DNA of 18,625 nt from a bacterium (GTDB lineage Bacteria; Patescibacteriota; JABMPQ01; JAQVVF01). Every line of letters starts with the position of its first letter. Within the stretch, counting starts at the first letter, position 1. Position numbers and translations under genes: made by a program. Under the pieces are notes generated by a model. The model was not told the DNA's origin, made no database searches, and saw nothing but the letters and a program-made list of their open reading frames with translations. Location: positions 1 through 18,625 of the forward strand of contig JAUWOX010000002.1 in assembly GCA_030611905.1 (NCBI GenBank). The letters run 5' to 3'. Shown here piece after piece: positions 6,041-12,071 of the stretch.

Positions 6041-6763
6041 TTATAGCGTCAAATCCTTTTGGGCCCGAAACCCATCAAATTCTTCCTTAGTGGCAACAAA
6101 ACAGGTAAAGGCAATCCAATCATAAAACATAAAAATCCAAATAGACGTTAATGTATTTGGAACAAAATTGCAGCCATAAACAAAAATTTCTTTATTCTCC
6201 AAATTCCACTTCTTGATTTGGCTTCCATGCTCTAAATTGTTATTAGAAAAATATTTTTTTATCTCATATTTTTTTGGCAGAATTGTTTTAGATTCATGGA
6301 ATATCAGACCTCTTACGTATTTGTCTAGGACATTAAAATATCGATCCCAGTCTTCTTCTTTATGTTCAATAATTGTCTTCTTTCCTAGATAGAGCCCACT
6401 TTTGGTGTACAAGTTGGCTAATTTCATTTTACTAAAAATCTTTTTTGCGACTTTAGCGCCATACAATTTTGATCCATATATATTAGTGCTGAGTTTTTGC
6501 GGTCTATTTAGAGAGCGTTTTATCTTGTCATGCAATAAACTATGTGCATAAGGTGAGTGTTCGCATGCAGCATTAACAAGAAAAAATCTAAAATATTCCT
6601 CGTCTTTAGAAAAACCTCCATTACATGCACCACAGCTGGGCACTTTTACAGGATTTTTGTATTCGTAAGTAGTAGGAAATAAGTTCCTTGAAATAACATG
6701 ATCGACAGTATCTCCCCTTTTCTTTCCGCAATAAACACATTTTTCAGATTTCCTCTTTTTCAT
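6041..6763 (-). CDS. HNH endonuclease family protein
   Basis: 240 residues. The N-terminal zinc-binding HNH motif is clear: CVYC (9-12), the catalytic-type pair D21-H22 in GDTVDHVISRNLFP, and CGACNGGFSKDE with C44, C47 and N48. The remaining 190 residues have no family I recognise; they are Lys-rich and aromatic (EHKEEDWDRYF, IFMFYDWIAF) and may recognise the target. Such stand-alone HNH proteins act in restriction, homing or defence, so a nuclease role fits the neighbouring DpnI and DUF4365 genes but the target is unknown. No Shine-Dalgarno. Upstream TTGACG at minus-strand 6819-6824 could be a -35, but no good -10 follows at 17 bp. Confidence 0.85.
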   Translation of the reverse strand: MKKRKSEKCVYCGKKRGDTVDHVISRNLFPTTYEYKNPVKVPSCGACNGGFSKDEEYFRFFLVNAACEHSPYAHSLLHDKIKRSLNRPQKLSTNIYGSKLYGAKVAKKIFSKMKLANLYTKSGLYLGKKTIIEHKEEDWDRYFNVLDKYVRGLIFHESKTILPKKYEIKKYFSNNNLEHGSQIKKWNLENKEIFVYGCNFVPNTLTSIWIFMFYDWIAFTCFVATKEEFDGFRAQKDLTL

Positions 6764-6840
6764 ATTTCATATTTAATTAACAGCACTATACTGCTATGAC
6801 CCTATGATAAAATGTAAATTTCGTCAATGCTTAAAATCCT

Positions 6841-6873
6841 AAAAAAAACCAAAAACCAGCCCCTTCGGGCTGG
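6841..6873 (-). terminator. Orphan intrinsic terminator
   Basis: Minus strand: CCAGCCC, GAAG loop, GGGCTGG, then TTTTTGGTTTTTTTT, a textbook terminator. However, no minus-strand gene lies upstream of it before the plus-strand gene at 7075. It is a near copy of the hairpin at 5258-5287, flanks included. The rest of 6764-7074 holds only the promoter of the next gene. Confidence 0.7.
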
Positions 6874-7016
6874 AAAAATTATATTTTATTATTTGTTTTC
6901 TATGATTCTAAATTAATTAATTCAAGTAAATTTTATAGTAAATCCAAAATGCCATCGAGATTACATATGCCTACACTCCATGCAATCCACTCACTATATA
7001 TATTTATATCAATTTC

Positions 7017-7025
7017 TGCTATAAT
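7017..7025 (+). promoter_or_regulatory. Extended -10 promoter of repeat-family gene 1
   Basis: TGCTATAAT with perfect -10 hexamer. The -35 position (TATATA) is poor. Leader of about 43 bases. Confidence 0.65.
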
Positions 7026-7074
7026 TTTAAATAAGAGTATTTATACTTTGTATAAAAGAAGCTAACAAAATAAA

Positions 7075-7770
7075 ATGGGAATAAGAAAACATTTTGAAAA
7101 AAAAGGAGAAGGAGACTTAAAATTGCAGGATTTGAGCTTGGAACAGGAAGAGTCTGAAAAATTAAAATTCGATCCAGAGACAGAAATCTCAAAGACTGAT
7201 TGGCAGGGAATGAAAAATGAATTAGGAAGTTATCACCAGAATAAGAATTGGCTGGGCTTTGCATATCAAGCCATGCATCTTAAAATCCTTTTTCCAGACA
7301 AAACAGCAGATCTTGATCTAGATTCAGCTTGGCAGGGAATGAAAGGTATATTAGAAAGTGATCGTCGAAATAATAATTGGTGGGGTTTTACAAAGCAAGC
7401 CATGCGTCTTAAAGTCCTTTTTCCTGAGAGAGTATCAGAACTTAATTTAGATGTCATTGCCTGGCAAAAGATGAAAGATAGACTAGAAAAAGCGTTGAAT
7501 CCATCGTATCAAGCCACGTATCTTAAAATTCTTTTTCCAAATAAAATGTCAGATCTTAATTTAAATCCAGTATGGCAGAAAACGGAAAATGCATTGGAGG
7601 AATGTCGCGAAGATAATGATTGGAGTAATTTTGCAAATTTAGCCATGAATCTCAAAATCCTCGCCGCAGACAAAGTCGAAACAACAGATCAAGGCCTAGA
7701 AATCACCATGCTTCCTCCAGAATCTTTTAAATCTCCAAAAAAGCCGCGGCCGGAAAGAAAAAACTTTTAA
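7075..7770 (+). CDS. 44-residue-repeat family protein, member 1
   Basis: 231 residues. The conserved N-terminus MGIRKHFEKK and acidic linker (LKLQDLSLEQE) lead into about four tandem helical repeats of 43-44 residues. The consensus is DWQGMK..LE..R.NN.WW.F then QAM.LKILFPD, closing with an acidic SELDLD segment. The third repeat is shortened: it lacks the central NN.WW.F part. The C-terminal cap is LKILAADKVETTDQGLEITM with a basic tail (KKPRPERKNF). No signal peptide or membrane segment. Two relatives with the same caps but different repeat numbers lie at 17325-18182 and from 18292. The fold is probably an alpha-helical solenoid used for binding; the function is unknown and the family looks specific to this group of bacteria. 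No Shine-Dalgarno. Confidence 0.8.
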   Translation: MGIRKHFEKKGEGDLKLQDLSLEQEESEKLKFDPETEISKTDWQGMKNELGSYHQNKNWLGFAYQAMHLKILFPDKTADLDLDSAWQGMKGILESDRRNNNWWGFTKQAMRLKVLFPERVSELNLDVIAWQKMKDRLEKALNPSYQATYLKILFPNKMSDLNLNPVWQKTENALEECREDNDWSNFANLAMNLKILAADKVETTDQGLEITMLPPESFKSPKKPRPERKNF

Positions 7771-7781
7771 CTCCTGCCTGC

Positions 7782-7797
7782 CCTGCCTACCGGCAGG
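7782..7797. repeat. Short GC-rich palindrome
   Basis: CCTGCC, TACC, GGCAGG: a perfect six-pair stem just after the stop of the repeat-family gene. Similar in style to the other GC-rich dispersed hairpins here; no U-tract. Confidence 0.6.
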
Positions 7798-7870
7798 CAA
7801 GGCTAATTTAAGCACTTTGCTTCATTTAAGGCAAAAAAATCCGTTGAGAGATTTGATTTTCAGGGTATAA

Positions 7871-7902
7871 AAAACAGGGTTATTGGCCCTGATTTTTTAT
7901 TG
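7871..7902. terminator. Bidirectional intrinsic terminator between convergent genes
   Basis: CAGGG (7875-7879) and CCCTG (7887-7891), with a T-rich tail on the plus side (ATTTTTTATT) and an A-run on the other side giving UUUUUU on the minus strand. It separates repeat-family gene 1 from the 162-residue gene. Confidence 0.8.
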
Positions 7903-7910
7903 AAATAATT

Positions 7911-8399
7911 TTATTCTCCAGCTGGTTCTATGCTGTGATCTTCATTAATTTTTATTCTAAAACAAAATCCTCGTTTACTAGGTTCTTGATAAATAAATGG
8001 CTTGACATCAATATTATTAACTACATCTTCAGGAAAAATTGCCCAAGAATATTCTTGATCTCTTTTTTCTGGATTTAATTTTGATCCAAACTCTGTTGGT
8101 TCATTTTTTTGGCTATGATAATTAAAACGATAAAGTCCAACTGACCAGGTTTTGGTTTCAAGTTCATAGTATCCATCATCATCACTGTCTTTAATAGTAA
8201 AAACGCTAATGCCAGATGGTCTTTTAGTTTGACCAGTACGGTAGGCTTGTTCTGCTTTTTGACGATCTTTTAAAACTCGTTCGTCATTATCATCAGAAGT
8301 CCCCTCTTCAGTAGGGCTAATCCAAACTTCGGCTTGTTCTGGGCCAAGGTATTTTTTGCTTAATAGTATTTTAGTTTTGTAGATTTTAATTGGTGTCAT
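7911..8399 (-). CDS. Hypothetical protein with its own strong promoter
   Basis: 162 residues, soluble, acidic, with a beta-rich look. Segments are KIYKTKILLSKKYLG (1-18 region), a charged stretch EEGTSDDNDERVLKDRQKAE, an acidic turn DSDDDGYYELETKTW followed by a strand (SVGLYRFNYH), and a C-terminal GFCFRIKINEDHSI. The DSDDDG turn resembles calcium-binding loops, but this is weak. No signal peptide. The family is not recognised. It is driven by a near-consensus promoter whose -10 is one arm of a symmetric dyad, so it is likely regulated. It lies directly downstream of the tRNA-Gln gene on the same strand. Confidence 0.72.
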   Translation of the reverse strand: MTPIKIYKTKILLSKKYLGPEQAEVWISPTEEGTSDDNDERVLKDRQKAEQAYRTGQTKRPSGISVFTIKDSDDDGYYELETKTWSVGLYRFNYHSQKNEPTEFGSKLNPEKRDQEYSWAIFPEDVVNNIDVKPFIYQEPSKRGFCFRIKINEDHSIEPAGE

Positions 8400-8409
8400 A
8401 TGGTTATTT

Positions 8410-8428
8410 TATACTACAGTGCAGTATA
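8410..8428 (-). promoter_or_regulatory. Operator-like dyad over the -10
   Basis: TATACT (8410-8415), seven bases, AGTATA (8423-8428). The right arm is exactly the -10 hexamer of the gene's promoter, and the inner bases are partly symmetric too. A dimeric repressor bound here would block transcription. The regulator is unknown. Confidence 0.5.
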
Positions 8429-8451
8429 ATCTATAAGGGCGTAATTGTCAA
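8423..8451 (-). promoter_or_regulatory. Near-consensus promoter of the 162-residue gene
   Basis: Minus strand: perfect -35 TTGACA (8446-8451), 17 bp, -10 TATACT (8423-8428). Leader of about 17 bases. Confidence 0.8.
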
Positions 8452-8462
8452 GAATTTTTAAA

Positions 8463-8535
8463 TTCTCCGGGGCAGGGATTCGCCCCGCCATGAAGGCGGG
8501 GCGTCCCGCCCTTGTGGCGGGACGAACCTCTCCGG
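8463..8535 (-). pseudogene. tRNA-Gln-like remnant A, interrupted by GC palindromes
   Basis: The minus strand keeps a tRNA-Gln 3' end, CGAATCCCTGCCCCGGAGAA, identical to that of the intact gene at 8564-8634, and a 5' piece GGTTCGTC. The D-loop to T-loop part is replaced by two GC palindromes: one opens with the tRNA's own GTC (GTCCCGCC to GGCGGGAC), the other is CCCCGCC to GGCGGGG. It cannot fold as a tRNA. Confidence 0.65.
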
Positions 8536-8563
8536 CTCTTCGATATGTTGTAATAATTTCATT

Positions 8564-8634
8564 CTCCGGGGCAGGGATTCGAACCCCGATCGGCTGGATC
8601 AAAACCAGCTGTGCTACCATTAGACGAACCCGGA
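8564..8634 (-). tRNA. tRNA-Gln (anticodon UUG)
   Basis: 71 bases on the minus strand, CCA not encoded. The acceptor arm TCCGGG pairs with CCCGGA; the seventh pair is a U-C mismatch. The D arm is GTCT, loop AATGGTA, GCAC, with one C-C mismatch. The anticodon stem GCTGG/CCAGC encloses loop TTTTGAT, giving UUG. The variable loop is four bases, the T arm CGGGG/CCCTG has loop TTCGAAT, and the discriminator is G. It reads CAA codons. The two mismatches are odd: remnants C and D nearby keep GGAC in the D arm, which would pair fully. It may be the functional gene, or itself a decaying copy if another tRNA-Gln exists in the genome. Confidence 0.85.
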
Positions 8635-8662
8635 ATAATTAATAATATTTAAATGACGCAAT

Positions 8663-8712
8663 GCTGTCCTACTATTAGATCTCGCCATAAAGGCGGGACA
8701 GGCGACCCCGGA
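8663..8712 (-). pseudogene. tRNA-Gln-like remnant C, 5' half with palindromic insert in the D arm
   Basis: On the minus strand TCCGGGGTCG, then an insert with a short palindrome (CCGCC, TTTAT, GGCG) and then TCTAATAGTAGGACAGC. Without the insert this is a tRNA-Gln acceptor and D arm, with the D-stem half GGAC instead of the GCAC of the intact copy. The anticodon arm and 3' half are absent. The flanking CCGGAATAATTA on the plus strand also matches the intact copy. Confidence 0.65.
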
Positions 8713-8734
8713 ATAATTACTTAAATTTTTTTTA

Positions 8735-8816
8735 GCCTGGACAACAGGGCAAAACCAGCTGTCCTATTTATCCGCCGGAGTGCGCGTGCTGGCCGGCGAA
8801 GGAAGGTGGGCCCGGA
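8735..8816 (-). pseudogene. tRNA-Gln-like remnant D, D arm and anticodon loop interrupted
   Basis: On the minus strand TCCGGG, about 40 bp of GC-rich inverted repeat (CGCCGG...CCGGCG type, 8771-8810), then TAAATAGGACAGCTGGTTTTG, which matches the D and anticodon arms of the intact tRNA. Next come eight extra bases in the anticodon loop and TCCAGGC. The T arm is missing. It also ends in the shared CCCGGAATAATTAA block. Confidence 0.62.
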
Positions 8817-8848
8817 ATAATTAACTCATAAAATATATTAACTTAATT

Positions 8849-8877
8849 TTGTCGTTCTGTCAATTTGGTGTTATAAT
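8849..8877 (+). promoter_or_regulatory. Promoter of the 200-residue charged protein gene
   Basis: -35 TTGTCG (8849-8854), 17 bp spacer ending TGT, perfect -10 TATAAT (8872-8877) with TG extension. Leader of about 28 bases with no Shine-Dalgarno. Confidence 0.75.
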
Positions 8878-8912
8878 TGTATAGATATTAGATATTAATT
8901 AAAAACAAAAAT

Positions 8913-9515
8913 ATGGCGTATGGAAAACAGCAAATTAAAAAAGCATTAAAAGGTGTTTCAAGGACAAAAAGAGGAGCTAGTGTGGAAAAATTAACAAAGG
9001 AATTGCCAGGTCATAAAATGTCTAGCCTTGAAACAAAAAAAGCTTTACAGGGAATGGGTGTTAGTAAGGAAGGCACAAAACAAGCTATACAAGAACTGGC
9101 TAGTGAACCTGAAATGCCGGCAAAAGAGGAGAAAGTCAGCACGGGCAGACCAGAGGAAACGGGCGCGAAGAAGCCAGGCAAGGTTGAAACTCCGGGATGG
9201 ATGAAAGAGGTTGGTTCACTACCTGACGAACAACGGCCGGATAAATCAATGGGGCAAGCAATAGAAGAAGATGTAAGAATAGAAGAGGCCCAGCAAGCAC
9301 GAAGGCCGCAGGCACAACCATCAGGAAGAAAAGCCCAGGCGCAGTCAGACGTAGATACTGTTCCTGAAAATGCTAAGAAGGCTCATGCTGAAGGCTTACA
9401 GCGCGACCAAGGAAGAATAAAGGAGTCTGAAAGATTTGCTGATTTAGATAAACAATTAGAACAAGACGAGGCTGAAGTAGATAAATTGTTAAGCGACCAG
9501 TCAGGAACTAAGTAG
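8913..9515 (+). CDS. Charged, largely disordered hypothetical protein
   Basis: 200 residues, rich in Lys, Glu, Gln, Ala and Pro. The N-terminal 65 residues could form small helices and contain two similar segments (IKKALKGVSRTKRG and TKKALQGMGVSKEG). The middle (70-150) is low-complexity and probably unfolded. The C-terminal part (150-195) is a charged helix with coiled-coil potential (FADLDKQLEQDEAEVDKLL). No signal peptide or membrane segment. The family is not recognised. Its codons are GC-richer than those of the neighbours in the middle region. The stop codon lies inside the end of dnaX, so the two genes converge with an eight-base overlap and no terminator between them. Confidence 0.7.
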   Translation: MAYGKQQIKKALKGVSRTKRGASVEKLTKELPGHKMSSLETKKALQGMGVSKEGTKQAIQELASEPEMPAKEEKVSTGRPEETGAKKPGKVETPGWMKEVGSLPDEQRPDKSMGQAIEEDVRIEEAQQARRPQAQPSGRKAQAQSDVDTVPENAKKAHAEGLQRDQGRIKESERFADLDKQLEQDEAEVDKLLSDQSGTK

Positions 9516-11142
9516 CTTTAGCTTCTCCAAAAGCGGACAGAGCGGCGTCATAGAGCTCTTCTGCTTTTTTATTTTTTTTGATTTCTGTTTCTTTTTTTAT
9601 ATTATCTTGAATTTCTTTTGGAAGCTCTTCTATTAAAATGAATTTAGCTTTTATTCTTTGCTTGATAAATTTGCAGATAGCGTCTTCTAATAAGAGTTTA
9701 TTTTTAATGTCCCCTATTTTTTCTTTATGAAATGGATATTGGCAGGCAAGCGTTAAATTATTATTTTCTAGCTTTATAAATTTTGTACTATTTAGTATTC
9801 CACCCAGGGAAAAATTAGTTTTTTTAATTTCTTGGATAATACTGCCCCATTTTTCCCTTACTGTTGTGATATTGATACTACTCGCTTCACTTTGTCCGCC
9901 GGAGTCCGAACCAAGCGATGATGCAGGCGGACTTGTCTCGACTGGCCTGTTGCGTTGAGGCGGAGATGGATTTACTTCCTGAGGATTTTCTGTCTTTTTT
10001 GTTTCTAAATCTTTAGATTCTTCAACTTGTGAATTTTCTGATTTTGCCATTGGCAGAGTTTCGACTATGGCTAATTCTAAGGGAAGCTGGGGATAGGGAG
10101 TTTGAGCAATTTCTCTTCTGCGTAAAATAATTGAATCAATAAATTTTAATAAAAATTCTTGGTTTATTTCCATGGCTTGTTTTTTTGTTTTGTCTAACTG
10201 TTCGGCAGTAAAATTAAATTCTGATATAGATATCAGGTCTGGGTTTATATTTAGTAATAATAATTTTCTAAGATAATTTAGTAAATCATCGGTAAATTGA
10301 TTGAGATTTACTCCCTTATCAAGAAGCTGGTTAATTAATTTTATGGAATTAGTGGCGTCTTTTATAATTAGATAATCAATGAATTTGACTATAAAAATCT
10401 GATCTGTAAAACCGAGGATTTCTTTTGTCTTTTCTAGAGTTAATTGAATATCATCGAAGACTGTTAAACTACCCAAGAGACTTAGAGCATCGCGGGAAGA
10501 TCCGTCAGAATTAGCGGCGATTAAATGCAGGGCCTGATCATCGATTTTTATATTTTCTTTTGGAGCTATCGCCTTCAATTGACTGATTATTTGAGCCTGC
10601 GAAATTCTTCTTAGATCAAATCGCTGACAGCGCGATTTAACAGTGTCGGGCATTTTATGCGGTTCGGTTGTGGCTAGAATAAAAATAATGTGAGCTGGCG
10701 GCTCTTCAAGTGTTTTGAGCAAAGCGTTAAAGGCTTCTTTGGTTAACATGTGAACTTCGTCGATGATAAAGACTTTGTATTTTAATTTTGCTGGCGTGAA
10801 TCTTGATTTCTCTCGGAGTTCTCTGATTTCGTCTATTCCCCTGTTGGAAGCGGCGTCAACTTCAATAATATCAATTGAGTTTCCCAAAACAATTTCTTGA
10901 CAATTTTCACATTCCAAACAGGGCTCTCCGGTTTTTTTTAAATTTTCAGAATCGAGACAATTGACAGTTTTAGAAATAATTCTGGCCAAAGAGGTCTTGC
11001 CGGTTCCTTTTGGCCCACAAAAAAGATAGGCATGTTGTTCTTTGCCCATCTTGATTGAATTTTTTAATGTCGTTGTAATGTGATCTTGGCCGATAACCTC
11101 CTGAAATTTTTGCGGCCGATATTTGCGGTATAAAGCCAACAT
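9508..11142 (-). CDS. dnaX: DNA polymerase III subunit gamma/tau
   Basis: 544 residues. It is the clamp-loader ATPase that opens the sliding clamp and, in the tau role, links polymerase and helicase. Visible landmarks are YRKYRP near the start, Walker A GPKGTGKTS (43-51), a zinc module with C62, C75, C78 and C81, Walker B ending IIDEVH (126-131), LLKTLEEPP, and sensor-1 SRC (170-172). The AAA+ lid and domain III run to about residue 365. A Ser/Pro-rich linker (about 370-425) and a C-terminal domain follow. Residues about 404-416 are encoded by a GC-rich palindrome of 39 bp (9894-9932), an in-frame insertion in the linker. The ATG at 11142 is preceded immediately by the 7-bp repeat array of the four-helix-bundle cassette, so the native leader is gone. 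It overlaps the converging gene by eight bases. Confidence 0.97.
   Translation of the reverse strand: MLALYRKYRPQKFQEVIGQDHITTTLKNSIKMGKEQHAYLFCGPKGTGKTSLARIISKTVNCLDSENLKKTGEPCLECENCQEIVLGNSIDIIEVDAASNRGIDEIRELREKSRFTPAKLKYKVFIIDEVHMLTKEAFNALLKTLEEPPAHIIFILATTEPHKMPDTVKSRCQRFDLRRISQAQIISQLKAIAPKENIKIDDQALHLIAANSDGSSRDALSLLGSLTVFDDIQLTLEKTKEILGFTDQIFIVKFIDYLIIKDATNSIKLINQLLDKGVNLNQFTDDLLNYLRKLLLLNINPDLISISEFNFTAEQLDKTKKQAMEINQEFLLKFIDSIILRRREIAQTPYPQLPLELAIVETLPMAKSENSQVEESKDLETKKTENPQEVNPSPPQRNRPVETSPPASSLGSDSGGQSEASSINITTVREKWGSIIQEIKKTNFSLGGILNSTKFIKLENNNLTLACQYPFHKEKIGDIKNKLLLEDAICKFIKQRIKAKFILIEELPKEIQDNIKKETEIKKNKKAEELYDAALSAFGEAKAT
9894..9932. repeat. GC-rich palindrome inserted in frame in dnaX
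   Basis: GTCCGCC (9894-9900) and GGCGGAC (9926-9932) bound 39 bp of about two-thirds G+C inside an A/T-rich gene. The length is a multiple of three and leaves the reading frame intact, adding a Ser/Gly/Pro-rich piece to the linker. TCCGCCGGAGT is shared with the GC-rich insert of tRNA remnant D (8771-8781). Confidence 0.7.
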
Positions 11143-11179
11143 AGATGTTAGATACTAGATTTCTAGATACTAGATAACT
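11143..11179. repeat. 7-bp repeat array, left flank of four-helix-bundle cassette 1
   Basis: Five degenerate units on the plus strand: AGATGTT, AGATACT, AGATTTCT, AGATACT, AGATAACT. AGATACT is the exact reverse complement of the AGTATCT units at the other flank. It starts right after the dnaX ATG and ends in the stop codon of the four-helix-bundle gene. Confidence 0.85.
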
Positions 11180-11567
11180 ATCTCCTTTTTGCTTTTAATG
11201 ATTTTTTAAGACCATTGAGCATTTTACAGCATTCTTCATATTCTTTAATAAAATAATCTAGTTTTTTTTGAGTTAAATATTTTTTCATATATGCCATACG
11301 AAGATGGTGTTTGGTTTCTTCGAGTTCACCTTGAGCGCGATAAATGCCTTCTAGATAGATATTGGTGTGTTTGTTATTAAAGGCTTCAGCCAGAATAGCA
11401 GCAGAAGCGTTAGATGATCTTCTTGCTTGAGAACCTAATTCATATGTTTCAAATTTTGGTAAGGTTAGAGTTAATTTATGAACTAGATATGCTAATTTAA
11501 ATAATCTTCTATAAACTTCTAAATCTTCAACTCGCCTTATCTTTGTTTTTATCTTGTTATTTGACAT
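11178..11567 (-). CDS. Four-helix-bundle protein (S23 / 23S rRNA intervening-sequence protein family), copy 1
   Basis: 129 residues from the ATG at 11567. An upstream in-frame ATG (11585) lies inside the repeat array and would add six repeat-derived residues, so I prefer the inner start. It is all alpha: VEDLEVYRRLFKLAYLVHKL, then YELGSQARRSSNASAAILAEAFNN (the family's QxxRAxxSIxxNIAEG region in a divergent form), YRAQGELEETKHHLRMAY, and a last helix LDYFIKEYEECCKMLNGL. Family members form pentameric four-helix bundles; relatives are encoded in rRNA intervening sequences, and Avd of diversity-generating retroelements is similar. The molecular role is unknown. The stop codon lies at the edge of the left array. 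It is not closely similar to copy 2, so the two are separate acquisitions. Confidence 0.9.
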   Translation of the reverse strand: MSNNKIKTKIRRVEDLEVYRRLFKLAYLVHKLTLTLPKFETYELGSQARRSSNASAAILAEAFNNKHTNIYLEGIYRAQGELEETKHHLRMAYMKKYLTQKKLDYFIKEYEECCKMLNGLKKSLKAKRR

Positions 11568-11573
11568 CTTGTT

Positions 11574-11614
11574 AGCATCTAGCATCTAGCATCTAGTATC
11601 TAGTATCTAGTATC
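11574..11614. repeat. 7-bp repeat array, right flank of four-helix-bundle cassette 1
   Basis: Six consecutive units: AGCATCT three times, AGTATCT twice, then AGTATC. The final unit runs into the TGA stop of gtrA (11613-11615). Units are inverted relative to the left flank. Confidence 0.9.
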
Positions 11615-12065
11615 AATCGTCTTTTCGGAACGCCCATAATTTATATCCGGTAAAGTTCCAAACCCAGGCAATAGCTGTGGCACAGATGGCGCCAACATTA
11701 GCCCAGAGCTGTGCGCTCATTCCAAATTGCGGCCTGATTAGATTTACTACCAAAGAGGCTATGCCAATATTTATTCCAAATCCTACTAGACTAATTAAAA
11801 TAAATTTTCCAAATTGAGCGGCGGGATTTTTTTCTTGAGTATCTTTGAATGTCCAAAATCTATTCCAGACGTAGCTATTAATAACTGCGGCTGTAAATGA
11901 TATGCCCTTGAAAACTGAAAAATATGCTCCGCTGGAAATTTGAGTGGCGAATATAAGTATATTAAGGACTCCAAAATCTACTATCGTATTAATAACGCCG
12001 ACAACAACAAATTTTGCCAATTGAATATAAGTAGGATTATTCTTTATAATTTGTTTTATAGACAT
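11613..12065 (-). CDS. GtrA-like membrane protein
   Basis: 150 residues, four transmembrane helices (about 17-38, 47-66, 85-108, 118-140), the standard GtrA/DPMS size. The family pattern is present: FVVVGVINTIVDFGVL in helix 1, NSYVWNRFWTFKD after helix 2, FGINIGIA in helix 3 and WNFTGYKLWAFRK at the end. GtrA-type proteins are thought to move or present polyprenyl-linked sugars for cell-surface glycan modification. No glycosyltransferase partner is adjacent. It is co-transcribed with the upstream 195-residue gene (6-bp gap). Its stop TGA overlaps the edge of cassette 1, and this use of TGA as stop argues against the UGA-glycine code. Confidence 0.9.
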   Translation of the reverse strand: MSIKQIIKNNPTYIQLAKFVVVGVINTIVDFGVLNILIFATQISSGAYFSVFKGISFTAAVINSYVWNRFWTFKDTQEKNPAAQFGKFILISLVGFGINIGIASLVVNLIRPQFGMSAQLWANVGAICATAIAWVWNFTGYKLWAFRKDD

Positions 12066-12071
12066 AGTTTT

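Larger units (their letters stand above)
11143..11614. mobile_element. Candidate four-helix-bundle cassette 1 with inverted repeat arrays
   Basis: One S23-type gene with an inverted array of 7-bp units at each end, wedged between the stop codon of gtrA and the start codon of dnaX. The mRNA ends can pair (ATCTAGTATCTA with TAGATACTAGAT). The arrangement recalls the stem-forming intervening sequences that carry S23 genes in some 23S rRNAs. No transposase is encoded, so mobility is inferred from structure and from a second such unit at 12737-13175. Confidence 0.55.

Noticed and set aside
8414..8642. Short ORFs across the tRNA region on both strands
   Set aside because: They read through the tRNA gene and the GC palindromes; the sequence is explained by RNA and repeat features.
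11568..11585. Upstream ATG (11585) as start of four-helix-bundle copy 1
   Set aside because: It lies in the 7-bp array and adds only repeat-encoded residues; the ATG at 11567 begins the family-like sequence.
11568..11620. 7-bp tandem array as a CRISPR or microsatellite locus
   Set aside because: Units are contiguous without spacers and an inverted counterpart lies on the other side of the gene. CRISPR is excluded, and a plain microsatellite does not explain the inverted pair.
11613..12065. Alternative genetic code (UGA as glycine)
   Set aside because: gtrA ends in TGA at the expected family length, and no gene contains in-frame TGA.
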